From Chloroflexota bacterium (GTDB lineage Bacteria; Chloroflexota; Anaerolineae; Aggregatilineales; Phototrophicaceae): DNA of 64,000 bases. The stretch spans positions 1 through 64,000 of the forward strand of contig WTGJ01000020.1 in NCBI GenBank assembly GCA_011523615.1, read 5' to 3'. Numbering within the stretch: position 1 is the first letter of the stretch; the number at the start of each line of letters is the position of its first letter. The notes beneath the pieces are model-generated. The model was not told where the DNA came from and made no database searches. It worked only from the letters and a program-made list of their open reading frames with translations. Made by a program: the position numbers and the translations under genes. Shown here one piece after another: positions 1 through 8,057 of the stretch.

Positions 1-2
1 CC

Positions 3-320
3 CCAACTCCCAGCATCACCCCGTCACCCACTCAAACGCACACCCCTACCATGACCCCGGAGCCTGTGCGTTGTCACGTTCGCGTCAAAGAGAGCGTGGC
101 CAATCTGCGCTCGGAACCCAACGCCCTCACCCAGAATGACATCGCCCAGATTCCGCTCGGTTCTGTGTTGGCGGTCTTCGATTGGCAACAGGGCGTGACG
201 GACTATCCCTACTATTGGTTGCACGTGATTTATCAATTCAGTGGCGAACGAACCCTGGAAGGATGGATCCGTCAAGACACGCTGGAAGGGGTTGAGAATT
301 GCCTCATTGACGACAATTAA
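3..320 (+). CDS. C-terminal part of a secreted SH3-like protein (5' truncated)
   Basis: The reading frame is open to the left edge of the window, so this is the 3' end of a longer gene. The first sixteen codons read as a Thr/Pro/Ser-rich linker of the kind used in exported Chloroflexota proteins. After it comes a beta-rich module (residues equivalent to VRVKESVANLRSEPN, then LGSVLAVFDW, YYWLHVIY and EGWIRQDTL) that resembles a bacterial SH3 domain with the usual NLRSEPN, G-x-V and G-W-I positions. Such domains bind cell-wall or other surface ligands. An internal ATG at 51 exists but follows linker sequence and is unlikely to be the true start. The stop overlaps the stop of the convergent plsY gene by a few bases. 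Domain assignment is by motif and the full-length function is unknown. Confidence 0.75.
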   Translation, partial: PTPSITPSPTQTHTPTMTPEPVRCHVRVKESVANLRSEPNALTQNDIAQIPLGSVLAVFDWQQGVTDYPYYWLHVIYQFSGERTLEGWIRQDTLEGVENCLIDDN

Positions 321-958
321 CTCACATTTACCGGATCGACCCGCTCACCCACTTTGCGCTCGTCACCCTGGATCAAGCGCGAGATGTTCCCTCGATATCG
401 ATGAAACGTGATCGGCAATAGGATGATGGGATGGAACAACCAGGCTTCCGCTAGCGTTCCCGTTGCTGCCAAGTATAGGATCGCCAAACCGCCCGCAATG
501 ATGCTGACCAGCATCGCCAACGAACTCCACCGCGTGATGAGCAACACCAAAACAGCCAGCGTGAACATGAGCAGCAGCAATTCGGCCGGGGCAAAGGCGA
601 TCATAGAACCAATCGTGGTGGCGGCCCCTTTTCCCCCACGCAAGCGCCCCGTGTATGAAAGGACCCATACGGACCAGTTGTGCCCCAAAACGACGTAGAT
701 CGCGGCCAGTACCTGGGCCTGATCCACGCCAGACTGCCCGGCCAGCCATACCGCAATCCACCCCTTGAACACATCGACGATGGCCACGAAGAGACCCCAT
801 TTTGTGCCCAAGGCGCGGGCCACATTGGTCGCCCCCATGTTGCCGCTGCCGACGGTGAAGATGTTGATCCCGCGAGCGCGGCCCACCCAATAGGCGCTCG
901 GAAGAGAACCCACCAGGTAACTGCCCAGCACCACCAGGATGATCGCCATCGCTTGCAT
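317..958 (-). CDS. plsY: Glycerol-3-phosphate acyltransferase PlsY
   Basis: An integral membrane enzyme that transfers the acyl group from acyl-phosphate to glycerol-3-phosphate, giving lysophosphatidic acid, the first step of phospholipid synthesis. At 213 residues it has the usual family length. Conserved blocks are visible: GSLPSAYWVGR (about 17-27), VGSGNMGATNVAR (36-48), GHNWSVW (92-98) and the glycine-rich GGKGAATTIG (108-117). Five or so hydrophobic segments alternate with these loops, as in the known topology. The ATG at 958 is used; a second ATG three codons later is also possible. The gene is convergent with the SH3-like gene and divergent from the CAP/LysM gene. No partner plsX is in the window. 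Confidence 0.96.
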   Translation of the reverse strand: MQAMAIILVVLGSYLVGSLPSAYWVGRARGINIFTVGSGNMGATNVARALGTKWGLFVAIVDVFKGWIAVWLAGQSGVDQAQVLAAIYVVLGHNWSVWVLSYTGRLRGGKGAATTIGSMIAFAPAELLLLMFTLAVLVLLITRWSSLAMLVSIIAGGLAILYLAATGTLAEAWLFHPIILLPITFHRYRGNISRLIQGDERKVGERVDPVNVS

Positions 959-979
959 TCTAACGGACGGCCGCGCGGT

Positions 980-1006
980 TTGTGACGATTGACCTTATGG
1001 TAGAAT
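980..1006 (+). promoter_or_regulatory. Candidate promoter of the CAP/LysM gene (leaderless type)
   Basis: A TAGAAT hexamer at 1001-1006 sits so that position +7 is the A of the ATG at 1013. A poor TTGTGA-like -35 lies at 980-985, 15 bases upstream. This geometry predicts a transcript beginning at the start codon; no ribosome binding site is seen between the hexamer and the ATG. Confidence 0.45.
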
Positions 1007-1012
1007 TGCCTC

Positions 1013-2089
1013 ATGTTTCGTCCACTGCGGGCTGCGCTGCTGCTCATCCCCATCCTGACGCTTTTGGGTGTCAGCATCGTTGCATCCCAGGGCAACGAAG
1101 CGGCCTTGCTCACTTTGATCAACAACTATCGGGCGCAGAGAGGTGTCCAGCAACTCACATCGCATGAATCGCTACGCATCGCCGCGGTGGAGCAGGCGCG
1201 CTGGATGACGGCTAGCGGACAGATTGCCCATTCGCACAACGGCAGCACGCACCGGTCGCGGGCATTGGCCGCCGGTTATGGCTCCACTTGGGTGGCCGAA
1301 ATCATTTTCATGAGCCCCAACACCAGCCACGTTACCGCCTGGGATTGGTGGCTGCAATCTCCCATCCATCACAACACGATCGTTGCCCCTTATTACGAAA
1401 ACGCCGGTGTCGGCCGGCATACGGCAAATGGTCGCACCGCTTATGTCGTCGTCTTCGGCAACCTCAGCGGAAACGTGCCAGCCGGCCCCGCCAACGACTC
1501 TCCTGCAACCGGCAACGATGTCAATCGCAACGACGCTGTACCGCGTTCGCCAGCGGGTCTGGTGGGTCAGGATGAACAGGGTTACATCTTGCACCGCATC
1601 CAACCCGGTGAAACGCTCGGCGATTTGGCGCTCATCTATGGCTATACTACTTGGGATGTCGTGACCACCATGGAAGCCGTCAATCAAGTCAACCGTTATG
1701 CGCTGGAAGTCGGCCAGATCATCCGCGTGCCGCCGTACGATGGTACCTGGACCCCTACCCCAGCCCGGTCCATCGCCACCGCGACTCCTGAATCATCCCC
1801 TGCGAGTGAAGTTGGCCCCAAGGAGACCGCGCCTTCTACTACCACGGCCCTGCGCGCCACCGTCACGCCGGCAGCCAGTTCCACCCCACGTCCCACCGTA
1901 TGGCTGGGCGAACCGCAAGTCCTGCCCATCCCCAGCGCCACACCACCTCCCCCACTCTCCGCAGCTCTTCGGGCGCGCAACCGAGAACGCCGCTCGATCA
2001 TCATCGGCTTGATCATCGCCCTGGGGTTGCAGGGGGCCTTGCTGTTGGGTATCGGCGCCATCTACTTGCGCCAGCGGGCATCGAAATGA
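1013..2089 (+). CDS. Secreted CAP-domain and LysM protein with C-terminal membrane anchor
   Basis: A 358-residue exported protein. An N-terminal hydrophobic signal or anchor (about 7-25) is followed by a CAP/SCP-like domain (about 30-150) with the expected pattern: LINNYRAQRG helix, HSHNG, and the NAGVGRHTANGRTAYVVVFG end. A LysM module (about 191-240; YILHRIQPGETLGDLALIYG and the closing GQIIRVPP) should bind peptidoglycan glycan strands. A Thr/Pro/Ala-rich spacer then leads to a hydrophobic helix near 329-350 and a short basic tail. CAP proteins in bacteria are wall-associated and often of unknown enzymatic role. The start is the ATG at 1013, exactly seven bases after a TAGAAT hexamer. It is followed at 40 bp by an unknown gene on the same strand. 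Confidence 0.88.
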   Translation: MFRPLRAALLLIPILTLLGVSIVASQGNEAALLTLINNYRAQRGVQQLTSHESLRIAAVEQARWMTASGQIAHSHNGSTHRSRALAAGYGSTWVAEIIFMSPNTSHVTAWDWWLQSPIHHNTIVAPYYENAGVGRHTANGRTAYVVVFGNLSGNVPAGPANDSPATGNDVNRNDAVPRSPAGLVGQDEQGYILHRIQPGETLGDLALIYGYTTWDVVTTMEAVNQVNRYALEVGQIIRVPPYDGTWTPTPARSIATATPESSPASEVGPKETAPSTTTALRATVTPAASSTPRPTVWLGEPQVLPIPSATPPPPLSAALRARNRERRSIIIGLIIALGLQGALLLGIGAIYLRQRASK

Positions 2090-2128
2090 GCTGCAAACTG
2101 CACCGCTGCCTCACACTCTGCTGAAGCG

Positions 2129-2563
2129 ATGAAGCCTTGGGCTCAGATCCAACGTCTCTGGCTTGCGTTGCGCCTCACCTGGCAAGGGAAAACCGTCCCA
2201 CGCTCGATTCACGGCCTCCATTGGGATTGGTTGGCAGAGGCAAAAGCGTTGCTGCAGGAATTATCGGCAATCAGCCCAGAAAACACGCCTCCGACAGACC
2301 GGCATTTTCGCTATGAAGGGAAAGAAATGGCGCTCCCGACCTTCATCGCTTGGTGGGAACATTGCCTCGAACGCGAGCTGCCATCGCTGCTGCGCAGTGG
2401 CAACGCCTACGCCCTCACCGCGTTCCAAGCACAGGTCTGGAATTTGAAAGACGCCTTACTCGCCTGGCAAGCGTCCGCTGCATTCGCTGATGAGACGTTG
2501 CAACTTGCGCTTTCTTCATTGATCCAACACTGCCAGAAATTACCTCAGCAAGGCGAGGATTAG
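2129..2563 (+). CDS. Hypothetical protein, 144 aa
   Basis: I do not recognise this protein. It is soluble-looking, with no signal peptide or membrane segment, rich in Leu, Ala, Trp and Gln, and probably all helical. It contains several tryptophans (WLALRLTW, HWDWLAEA, FIAWWEHCLERE). Codon use matches the neighbours and the frame is uninterrupted, so I take it as real. It lies 40 bp after the CAP/LysM gene and just before the promoter of the Flp pilin gene, so it may be co-transcribed with the former. No function is assigned. Confidence 0.6.
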   Translation: MKPWAQIQRLWLALRLTWQGKTVPRSIHGLHWDWLAEAKALLQELSAISPENTPPTDRHFRYEGKEMALPTFIAWWEHCLERELPSLLRSGNAYALTAFQAQVWNLKDALLAWQASAAFADETLQLALSSLIQHCQKLPQQGED

Positions 2564-2570
2564 CTCATCG

Positions 2571-2599
2571 TTGCAAGGAAGCCGGTAGATTGTTATACT
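2571..2599 (+). promoter_or_regulatory. Strong sigma70-type promoter of the pilin gene
   Basis: TTGCAA at 2571-2576 and TATACT at 2594-2599 are separated by exactly 17 bases. Transcription would start near 2606, which rules out the ATG-like start at 2590 and supports the pilin start at 2641. Confidence 0.7.
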
Positions 2600-2640
2600 C
2601 CGTTGCGATCTCAACCCACAACGTGCGAGAGTTTCCATTC

Positions 2641-2799
2641 ATGCCCAACCCACCCGAAGAATCCGGTCAGAGCATTTTGGAATACGCCCTCATATTGGTG
2701 TTGGTGGCCGTCGTCATCATCGTCATCCTGGTCTTGCTCGGCCCCACCATTCGTGAGATCATCAACAACATCGTGAATTCGATTTCAACCCCGGCGTAA
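2641..2799 (+). CDS. Flp/Fap-type pilin subunit
   Basis: A 52-residue protein with the layout of Flp pilins: a short hydrophilic leader (MPNPPEESGQS), a Glu at the start of the hydrophobic helix (ILEYALILVLVAVVII) and a single long transmembrane or assembly helix, then a short tail. In this family a prepilin peptidase cuts just before the helix and the mature subunits polymerise into tight-adherence pili. The conserved Glu-Tyr pair of Flp proteins is present. The ATG at 2641 is preferred over an upstream in-frame start at 2590, which would lie inside the promoter. No tad, rcp or prepilin peptidase genes are in the window, so this is an isolated pilin gene. Confidence 0.82.
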   Translation: MPNPPEESGQSILEYALILVLVAVVIIVILVLLGPTIREIINNIVNSISTPA

Positions 2800-2811
2800 C
2801 ACCGAATCCCT

Positions 2812-3378
2812 TCATTCCACTCCGGGATAGCTCAAACCGCGGAAATCTCCGGCAACGGTGATGCGCGTCTCTTCGTCGCTGCCATTATCGAAGTAAAGCG
2901 TCGCGCTCAACGTACCCTCACCGACTTCGCTCACCCGCAACGTACCGATCATGTTGGCTGCCAGTTCTTGCCCCTGATACTGTACGGTGGCGAAAATGGT
3001 CGTCGCTTCACTGTCCAGCGATTCCCAGCTGCGAATGGGATAGGGCACAGCTGACAACTCCTGCGGCAAATACAAGGTCAAAGCCGTTCCATCTTCATGC
3101 GAAAAATGGTAGCGCGTGATCGTCGTGCCGGTTTGCTCGTTGGCTTGCTCCAGGAGCACTTCTATGATCGCCCCTTCATCGCTGCTCAAGGTCGTGGGAA
3201 CACCCCCACTGGCGATCTGCAAAACGAAACCCGCCTCACCAGAATAATCCGGCAACGGGACTGCATTGCTGAAAGTGACAGCCACTTCCGTGGGTTCGCT
3301 GGTTCCATCACTGTCACCACAAGCAGCCAGGGCCATGACCAAAACCATCCATACGAAAAAAAGGTATTTACGGGACAA
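2812..3378 (-). CDS. Putative lipoprotein, function unknown
   Basis: The N-terminus is a lipoprotein signal: MSRKY, a hydrophobic stretch and the lipobox LAAC at about residues 17-20, followed by an acidic Asp/Ser/Thr spacer. The rest is a beta-rich extracytoplasmic domain of about 160 residues with alternating hydrophobic and polar residues. I do not recognise the domain. The protein is predicted to be lipid-anchored on the outer face of the membrane. It is transcribed away from the E2 gene end, 54 bp downstream of that operon, and could be a distal member of it, although short repeats lie in the gap. Confidence 0.72.
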   Translation of the reverse strand: MSRKYLFFVWMVLVMALAACGDSDGTSEPTEVAVTFSNAVPLPDYSGEAGFVLQIASGGVPTTLSSDEGAIIEVLLEQANEQTGTTITRYHFSHEDGTALTLYLPQELSAVPYPIRSWESLDSEATTIFATVQYQGQELAANMIGTLRVSEVGEGTLSATLYFDNGSDEETRITVAGDFRGLSYPGVE

Positions 3379-3400
3379 GACGACTCTCCTACTTCAAATC

Positions 3401-3441
3401 CAGGAATTCGTAATTAGGAATTCATTCCTGACTCATTCCTG
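3401..3441. repeat. Cluster of short direct and inverted repeats after the E2 gene
   Basis: AGGAATTC occurs at 3402-3409 and again at 3417-3424, and ATTCCTG occurs at 3424-3430 and 3435-3441. CAGGAAT at 3401-3407 can pair with either ATTCCTG. On the minus strand this lies between the E2 stop and the lipoprotein start. There is no T tract, so it is not a standard terminator; it could be an RNA-processing hairpin or an operator. Confidence 0.35.
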
Positions 3442-4650
3442 TTCGGACAGAAAAAGACGCAAAGGTGATTCCAAATGTTGGCGCAGTTGCTGCAGGAATC
3501 GGGCCGCTTCCGCGCCATCACTGACGCGATGATCCACGCTGACAGTCAGCCGCATGCGCCGCCCCACACCCAAACTGCCATCCTCACGAACGACCGGCAC
3601 GCGGCGGGTGCTGCTGACGGCCAGTATCCCTGCCTGTGGTGGATCAATGATGGCGCTGAATTCCAGCACATCATAGGGGCCCAGGTTGCTGATGGTGAAC
3701 GTGGCCCCTTCGACATCGCCGGGTCGGATCCGCCCTTCGCGCGCTCGTTCGATCATCGTTCGATTCGCGTCAGCCAGCTCACCCAATTCGCGACGGTCGG
3801 CCTCTTTCGCCACCACATTGATCAAGCCACCGCCCTCCAGGGCCACCGAAATGCCGATATTCCGCCGCCAATGGCGCAGCAACTTGCCATCGACAAAATG
3901 TGTGTTCAAATTGGGGAAGTCGCGCAACGTCAGCGCAACGGCCTTCACCAAGAGATCGTTGACCGACGCCTTCTGCGCTTCTCGTTGGGTCTCATTCCAT
4001 TGCCGCCGCATGTCCAGCAACGAATCCACATCAACCTCAATGGTTACGTAAAAATGGGGCGCTTCTCGCTTGGATCGCGACGTGCCTTCACCGATGCGCT
4101 TCCGCATCCTGCCGATCGCGAGTTCTTCATGACCCTCTGCCGTAGACGGGATTGAAGCTGCTACCGGTTGGGAAGCGGTGAAATTTTCGACATCCGCTTT
4201 CACGATCCTGCCCTGCGGTCCGCTGCCCTTTACTTGATGGAGTTCAATCCCCCGCTCTGCCGCCAGCTTGCGCGCCAAAGGACTGGCCCGGAGGCGCTCG
4301 GTCTGCATCGTATCCGGCTCCTTTGATTCCGCTGCTGCAGCCGTTATTGCATCTTCGCTTTCGGTGGCGGCATCAGGACCCAACTCATCTGCCTCTTCTG
4401 CTTCCCGGTCGGCTGCCACGGCTTCTTCACCGACAGCAGCGATCGCCGCGATCGTCGCCCCTTCCGCCAACTCGTCCCCCGGCTCAGCGGAGAGAGAGAG
4501 CAGAATCCCATGGACCGGCGCTTCAATCTCTACGGTCGCTTTATCCGCCTCGATCTCCGCAATGACGTCTCCCGACTGAACCGCGGCCCCTTCTTCCACG
4601 AGCCAGTTGAGCAAAATACCGGCGACGGATAAGGTGATGGGAGTGCTCAC
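3433..4650 (-). CDS. pdhC: 2-oxoacid dehydrogenase E2 (dihydrolipoyl acyltransferase)
   Basis: The core of a 2-oxoacid dehydrogenase complex. It accepts the acyl group from E1 on a swinging lipoyl arm and passes it to CoA. Visible domains: an N-terminal lipoyl domain (1-75) with the lipoylated Lys in EADKATVE, an Ala/Glu-rich flexible linker, an E1/E3-binding domain (about 120-155, RASPLARKLAAERG through GPQGRIVKADV), and the catalytic domain (about 185-400) ending in the active-site DHRVSDGAEAARFL motif. The lipoyl domain lacks the usual MPxLG start, so the first strand is shortened. The start ATG overlaps the E1 beta stop by four bases. The two E1 genes lie directly upstream; no E3 gene follows. 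Substrate (pyruvate, acetoin or branched-chain) cannot be decided from sequence alone. Confidence 0.93.
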   Translation of the reverse strand: MSTPITLSVAGILLNWLVEEGAAVQSGDVIAEIEADKATVEIEAPVHGILLSLSAEPGDELAEGATIAAIAAVGEEAVAADREAEEADELGPDAATESEDAITAAAAESKEPDTMQTERLRASPLARKLAAERGIELHQVKGSGPQGRIVKADVENFTASQPVAASIPSTAEGHEELAIGRMRKRIGEGTSRSKREAPHFYVTIEVDVDSLLDMRRQWNETQREAQKASVNDLLVKAVALTLRDFPNLNTHFVDGKLLRHWRRNIGISVALEGGGLINVVAKEADRRELGELADANRTMIERAREGRIRPGDVEGATFTISNLGPYDVLEFSAIIDPPQAGILAVSSTRRVPVVREDGSLGVGRRMRLTVSVDHRVSDGAEAARFLQQLRQHLESPLRLFLSEQE

Positions 4651-5630
4651 CGCAACACCTCCCTGACGGATGCGATCACTTTGTCAGCGTTGGGCAAGGC
4701 CATGAGTTCCAATTCCCTGGCGAAAGGCAAGGGAACGTCTGCTGCTGAGACGCGGCGGATGGGCGCATCCATGTAATCAAAGGCACGTTCCTGGAGTTGC
4801 GCAGCAACCTCGCTGCCTAGGCTATACATCGGCAAGGATTCTTCCACCACCACACAGCGATTGGTTTTTTGGAAACTCGCGATCACGGTATCCATATCGA
4901 GCGGCCGCAACCAGCGCAAGTCCACCACTTCACATTCAATGCCTTCTTTGCTCAATTCCCGCGCCGCTTGCAAGCACCAGTGCACTCCGGCGGCAAAACT
5001 GACCAGGGTCACATCCGCACCTGCTCGCTTTACAGCCGCTTCACCGATCGGCAACAAATAATCTTCATCATTGGGCACCGGCCCCGGTCGTGGGTAAAGC
5101 GCGATGCTTTCACAAAACAACACGGGATTTGGGTCACGTATGGCGGTTTTCAACATCCCTTTGGCATCTGCTGGGGTGGATGGGCAGGCCAGATACATGC
5201 CCGGGAAATGGGCGAAGATCGGTTCCGGACTGTGCGAATGAGTTGCGGTGGCCTGATCCCCCCAACCACTGGCCGCGCGAATCACCAACGGCACCTCAAA
5301 CTCGCCATCAAACATGTAACGGATCTTCGCTGCATGGTTGACGATGGCATCCATGGCGAGGAAGGCAAAACTGATCGTCATCATCTCCGCGACCGGTCGC
5401 AAGCCATTCATCGCCGCACCGACCGCCGCTCCAGCGATCGCCATCTCGCTGATCGGCGTATCGCGGACGCGGCGTTCGCCGAATTCCTGCAAGAAACCCC
5501 GCGTGATGCGATGGGTACCTTGCCATTCGCCCACTTCTTCGCCCATCACGAAGACGCGTTCATCGCGCCGCATCTCTTCCTGCAGCGCCGAGCGCAAGGC
5601 CTCTCGCATCGGTTGGTTGCGCACCATCAT
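4647..5630 (-). CDS. pdhB: 2-oxoacid dehydrogenase E1 component, beta subunit
   Basis: The beta subunit of the thiamine-diphosphate-dependent E1 heterotetramer, which decarboxylates the 2-oxoacid and reductively acylates lipoyl-E2. At 327 residues it has the standard length. Recognisable blocks are EALRSALQEEMRRDERVFVMGEEVG in pieces at the N-terminus, DTPISEMAIAGAAVGAAMNGLRPVAEM (GxxVGxAxxGLRPVxE), the MTISFAFLAMDAIVNHAAK helix, and the C-terminal transketolase-like domain from about 200 with VVDLRWLRPLD. It overlaps the E1 alpha stop and the E2 start by four bases each, so the three are translationally coupled. Family level is certain; the exact substrate is not. Confidence 0.93.
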   Translation of the reverse strand: MMVRNQPMREALRSALQEEMRRDERVFVMGEEVGEWQGTHRITRGFLQEFGERRVRDTPISEMAIAGAAVGAAMNGLRPVAEMMTISFAFLAMDAIVNHAAKIRYMFDGEFEVPLVIRAASGWGDQATATHSHSPEPIFAHFPGMYLACPSTPADAKGMLKTAIRDPNPVLFCESIALYPRPGPVPNDEDYLLPIGEAAVKRAGADVTLVSFAAGVHWCLQAARELSKEGIECEVVDLRWLRPLDMDTVIASFQKTNRCVVVEESLPMYSLGSEVAAQLQERAFDYMDAPIRRVSAADVPLPFARELELMALPNADKVIASVREVLR

Positions 5631-6616
5631 GCCCGTTCTGTCTCCACGTACACATTCTGGTACAGGTGCTCTTCACTTGGGGCGGGGCTGGCAGCAGCAA
5701 ACGCAACGGCTTCTTTGACCTTTTCTTGCTGCACTGCTTCGATTTCCCCCAGCGAAGTTTCATCGGCATGGCCGGCTTGCAGCAGTTTGCGCTTCAACAG
5801 CTCAATGGGGTCTTTGGATTCCCGATATTCTGCCAATTCCGCAGCAAAGCGTTGGTCATACGAGCGGTCTGAAACGCCATGTCCCTTGTAACGGTAAGTC
5901 AGCGCCTCCAACAACACCGGCCCTTTATTTCTTGCGTATTTCACCGCCTGCCGGGTGATATCGTGCACTGCCTGCACATCCTGGCCATCCACTCGCCCCA
6001 GCGATTTCATCCCATACGCAGCCGCTCGCTTGTGCAATTCCGGTTCTCCGGCATGTTTCTCCACCCGAGTACCCATCGCCACAAAGTTATTCTCGATGAG
6101 CCAAACCATCGGCAAATCCCAGATGGCCGCCATATTCAGCGACTCGTGAAAATACCCGTTGTTCGTAGCGCCATCGCCGACGAAACACAGCGTAACTTCA
6201 TCTTCACCGCGATATTGTGAGGCCAGGGCAATCCCCACCGCCAACGGCAAGTGGCCGCCTACGATGGCATAGCCACCCCAGAAATTGCGGGAACGATCCG
6301 CGAGGTGCATCGACCCCCCTTTGCCGCCGCTCGTTCCGTCGACTCGGCCCATCATCTCCGCCATGCAGGCGCCCACATCGAGGCCGCGCGCCAGAGCAAT
6401 GCCATGATCACGATAGGCCGTGATGACGTGATCCCGCTCCGTCAGCGCTGCCAACGCGCCCACACCCACCGCCTCATGGCCGGAATACAAGTGCAAGTAG
6501 ACACCGGTGATCTGCTTTTCTTCCCAGAACAAGCGATCACAGGCGTCTTCGAACTCGCGGATGAGCACCATCTGCCCATACCAACCCAGCAGTTTCTTAA
6601 CTTTGGCTGATGGCAT
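5627..6616 (-). CDS. pdhA: 2-oxoacid dehydrogenase E1 component, alpha subunit
   Basis: The alpha subunit of E1, which binds thiamine diphosphate. The cofactor motif starts at GDGATNNGYFHESLN and closes with IENN about 25 residues on. RDHGIALARG and the GKGGSMHLAD segment of the family are also clear. The ATG at 6616 is chosen: it follows a purine-rich GAGAAGAGG stretch and gives a normal N-terminus (MPSAKVKKLLGWYGQMVLIREFE). The in-frame codon at 6676 would add 20 unconserved basic residues. The gene heads the E1 alpha, E1 beta, E2 operon and lies 95 bp after the DUF3179 gene on the same strand. Pyruvate and acetoin dehydrogenase E1 alpha are hard to separate by eye. Confidence 0.92.
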   Translation of the reverse strand: MPSAKVKKLLGWYGQMVLIREFEDACDRLFWEEKQITGVYLHLYSGHEAVGVGALAALTERDHVITAYRDHGIALARGLDVGACMAEMMGRVDGTSGGKGGSMHLADRSRNFWGGYAIVGGHLPLAVGIALASQYRGEDEVTLCFVGDGATNNGYFHESLNMAAIWDLPMVWLIENNFVAMGTRVEKHAGEPELHKRAAAYGMKSLGRVDGQDVQAVHDITRQAVKYARNKGPVLLEALTYRYKGHGVSDRSYDQRFAAELAEYRESKDPIELLKRKLLQAGHADETSLGEIEAVQQEKVKEAVAFAAASPAPSEEHLYQNVYVETERA

Positions 6617-6710
6617 CCTCTTCTCTCGGACAGGAATACGACGTTCCAGTGTAGTCACGCAAATGCCTCGGGTCAAACCTCAGACGGTGGGTAACGAGCG
6701 GTTAAAATTC

Positions 6711-7931
6711 TCACGAATCTTGACCATACACCCAGGTTTCCGGCTGGAATGCCGCCCAGGCAAACCAGAAATGAGGGGCGGCGATCCGCTGCCGCAACTG
6801 CGCACCCGCCAGCTCACCGGCAACCGCCGTACCGAAAATGTTCCAGTGACTGCCCGTCTCTTCGTCCACAAAATGGCCATCCTCATGCCAGGTAAAACTG
6901 AGGCTGCGGCCTTCGTATGTGCGATCAAAGAGGACGGCCATGCCGACGTCGCGGGAAAGATCGATGTTGCTCTGATCCATGGCACTCGCATTGCCTGGTT
7001 GCCAGAAAGCGACCAGCTCGCGATCGACGCCCGCTATGGTCGGTTGGATCACCCTCTCCTCGGCCAGGTTGTGAAAGGGGATGGCGACCGGCTGTCCCGC
7101 GATGACGCCCGCGAGCACCCTCTCCGTCGCCCGCAAGCGAGGGTCCGGCACCTTATTGAACAAAAATGGCGAGTCATTGCTGTCATAGTTGAAGCGAGCG
7201 TAGGGGTTCGTATTGTAACGCCTGCCCCCGGGGCGACGCAGCACCCAGCCATCTGGATACTGTTCTGCAAAAGCGCCGAAACCCACCAACTGCGATGGCA
7301 AGACATCCAAAATTGTGCCGGCATACGTCCCTACGAAGCCTTCGCCCGTCAGTTGCTGCCACCAACTATCGGTTTGCTGGTCATACATGATCAGATCGCT
7401 GTTCCGCAAAAAACCTGATACACCAAACGTCAACACCACTTCCCCAACCTGACCGGAAAACACGATGCCGCTGTTGCACAAGGGGCAGTAGGTTACCGTC
7501 ACCGGCTGCCCCGCCAAGGTATCGTTCACGATTTCATGGCTGATGAGGATGCCCAGCGGGAAGGCCTTCGCTTCGCCGTTCAGCGCTACCGCGATCACCG
7601 GTGACTGCGGCTGCAACCAGTTGCTGGCACCTTCAATGGTGTCGTACTCCGGGTCGTGAATGGCGGGGATGCAGTCTTTGAATGGGCAGCCTTGCAACAT
7701 CTCCCCGCTGAAGAGCACGTCATACGGGATGGTCGTGTGGCAGAAATCGGTTTGCCAGCCTCGGCCGCGCCATTGCTCCACCCGAGACGGATCATCAAAA
7801 GGCGGCGGAGCTTGCTCGCAACTCAACTCCGCGTCCACCGGTGCAATTTGGCTGCTGAATGCCAAGGCTATGGCCGCCAATGCGATGACGCACTGCCCTA
7901 CCTGTTTGGATTTGATCCCACTGCGCAACAT
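6711..7931 (-). CDS. DUF3179-domain exported protein
   Basis: A 406-residue protein with a signal peptide (basic MLRSGIKSK, hydrophobic AIALAF, cleavage region near VDAELS). The body matches the DUF3179 family: KDCIPAIHDPEYD, VIAVALNGEAKAFPLGIL, the HEIVND block, VTYCPLCNSGIVF with its CxxC pair, and WWQQLTGE. The family's biochemical role is not established; the CPLC motif suggests metal or redox chemistry outside the cytoplasm. The start at ATG 7931 is preferred because AAAGGA lies six bases upstream; a TTG two codons earlier is less likely. The gene precedes the E1 alpha gene by 95 bp but need not be functionally linked to it. Confidence 0.87.
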   Translation of the reverse strand: MLRSGIKSKQVGQCVIALAAIALAFSSQIAPVDAELSCEQAPPPFDDPSRVEQWRGRGWQTDFCHTTIPYDVLFSGEMLQGCPFKDCIPAIHDPEYDTIEGASNWLQPQSPVIAVALNGEAKAFPLGILISHEIVNDTLAGQPVTVTYCPLCNSGIVFSGQVGEVVLTFGVSGFLRNSDLIMYDQQTDSWWQQLTGEGFVGTYAGTILDVLPSQLVGFGAFAEQYPDGWVLRRPGGRRYNTNPYARFNYDSNDSPFLFNKVPDPRLRATERVLAGVIAGQPVAIPFHNLAEERVIQPTIAGVDRELVAFWQPGNASAMDQSNIDLSRDVGMAVLFDRTYEGRSLSFTWHEDGHFVDEETGSHWNIFGTAVAGELAGAQLRQRIAAPHFWFAWAAFQPETWVYGQDS

Positions 7932-8057
7932 GCTCAATCCTTTGGATTCACTCTGCCACCAAACGCCGATCCTCTATCTGCTGAGACCGTCTTCCATACG
8001 GGTGGAGATTCATGATCTGCTCCGACTCTTGCATCCAATTCTAGCGCGAAACGCGCT

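Noticed and set aside
4869-5891. A 340-codon open frame on the plus strand
   Set aside because: It lies antisense to the E1 alpha and E1 beta genes, whose motifs are clear; the antisense product is rich in Arg, His and Trp and has no recognisable domain.
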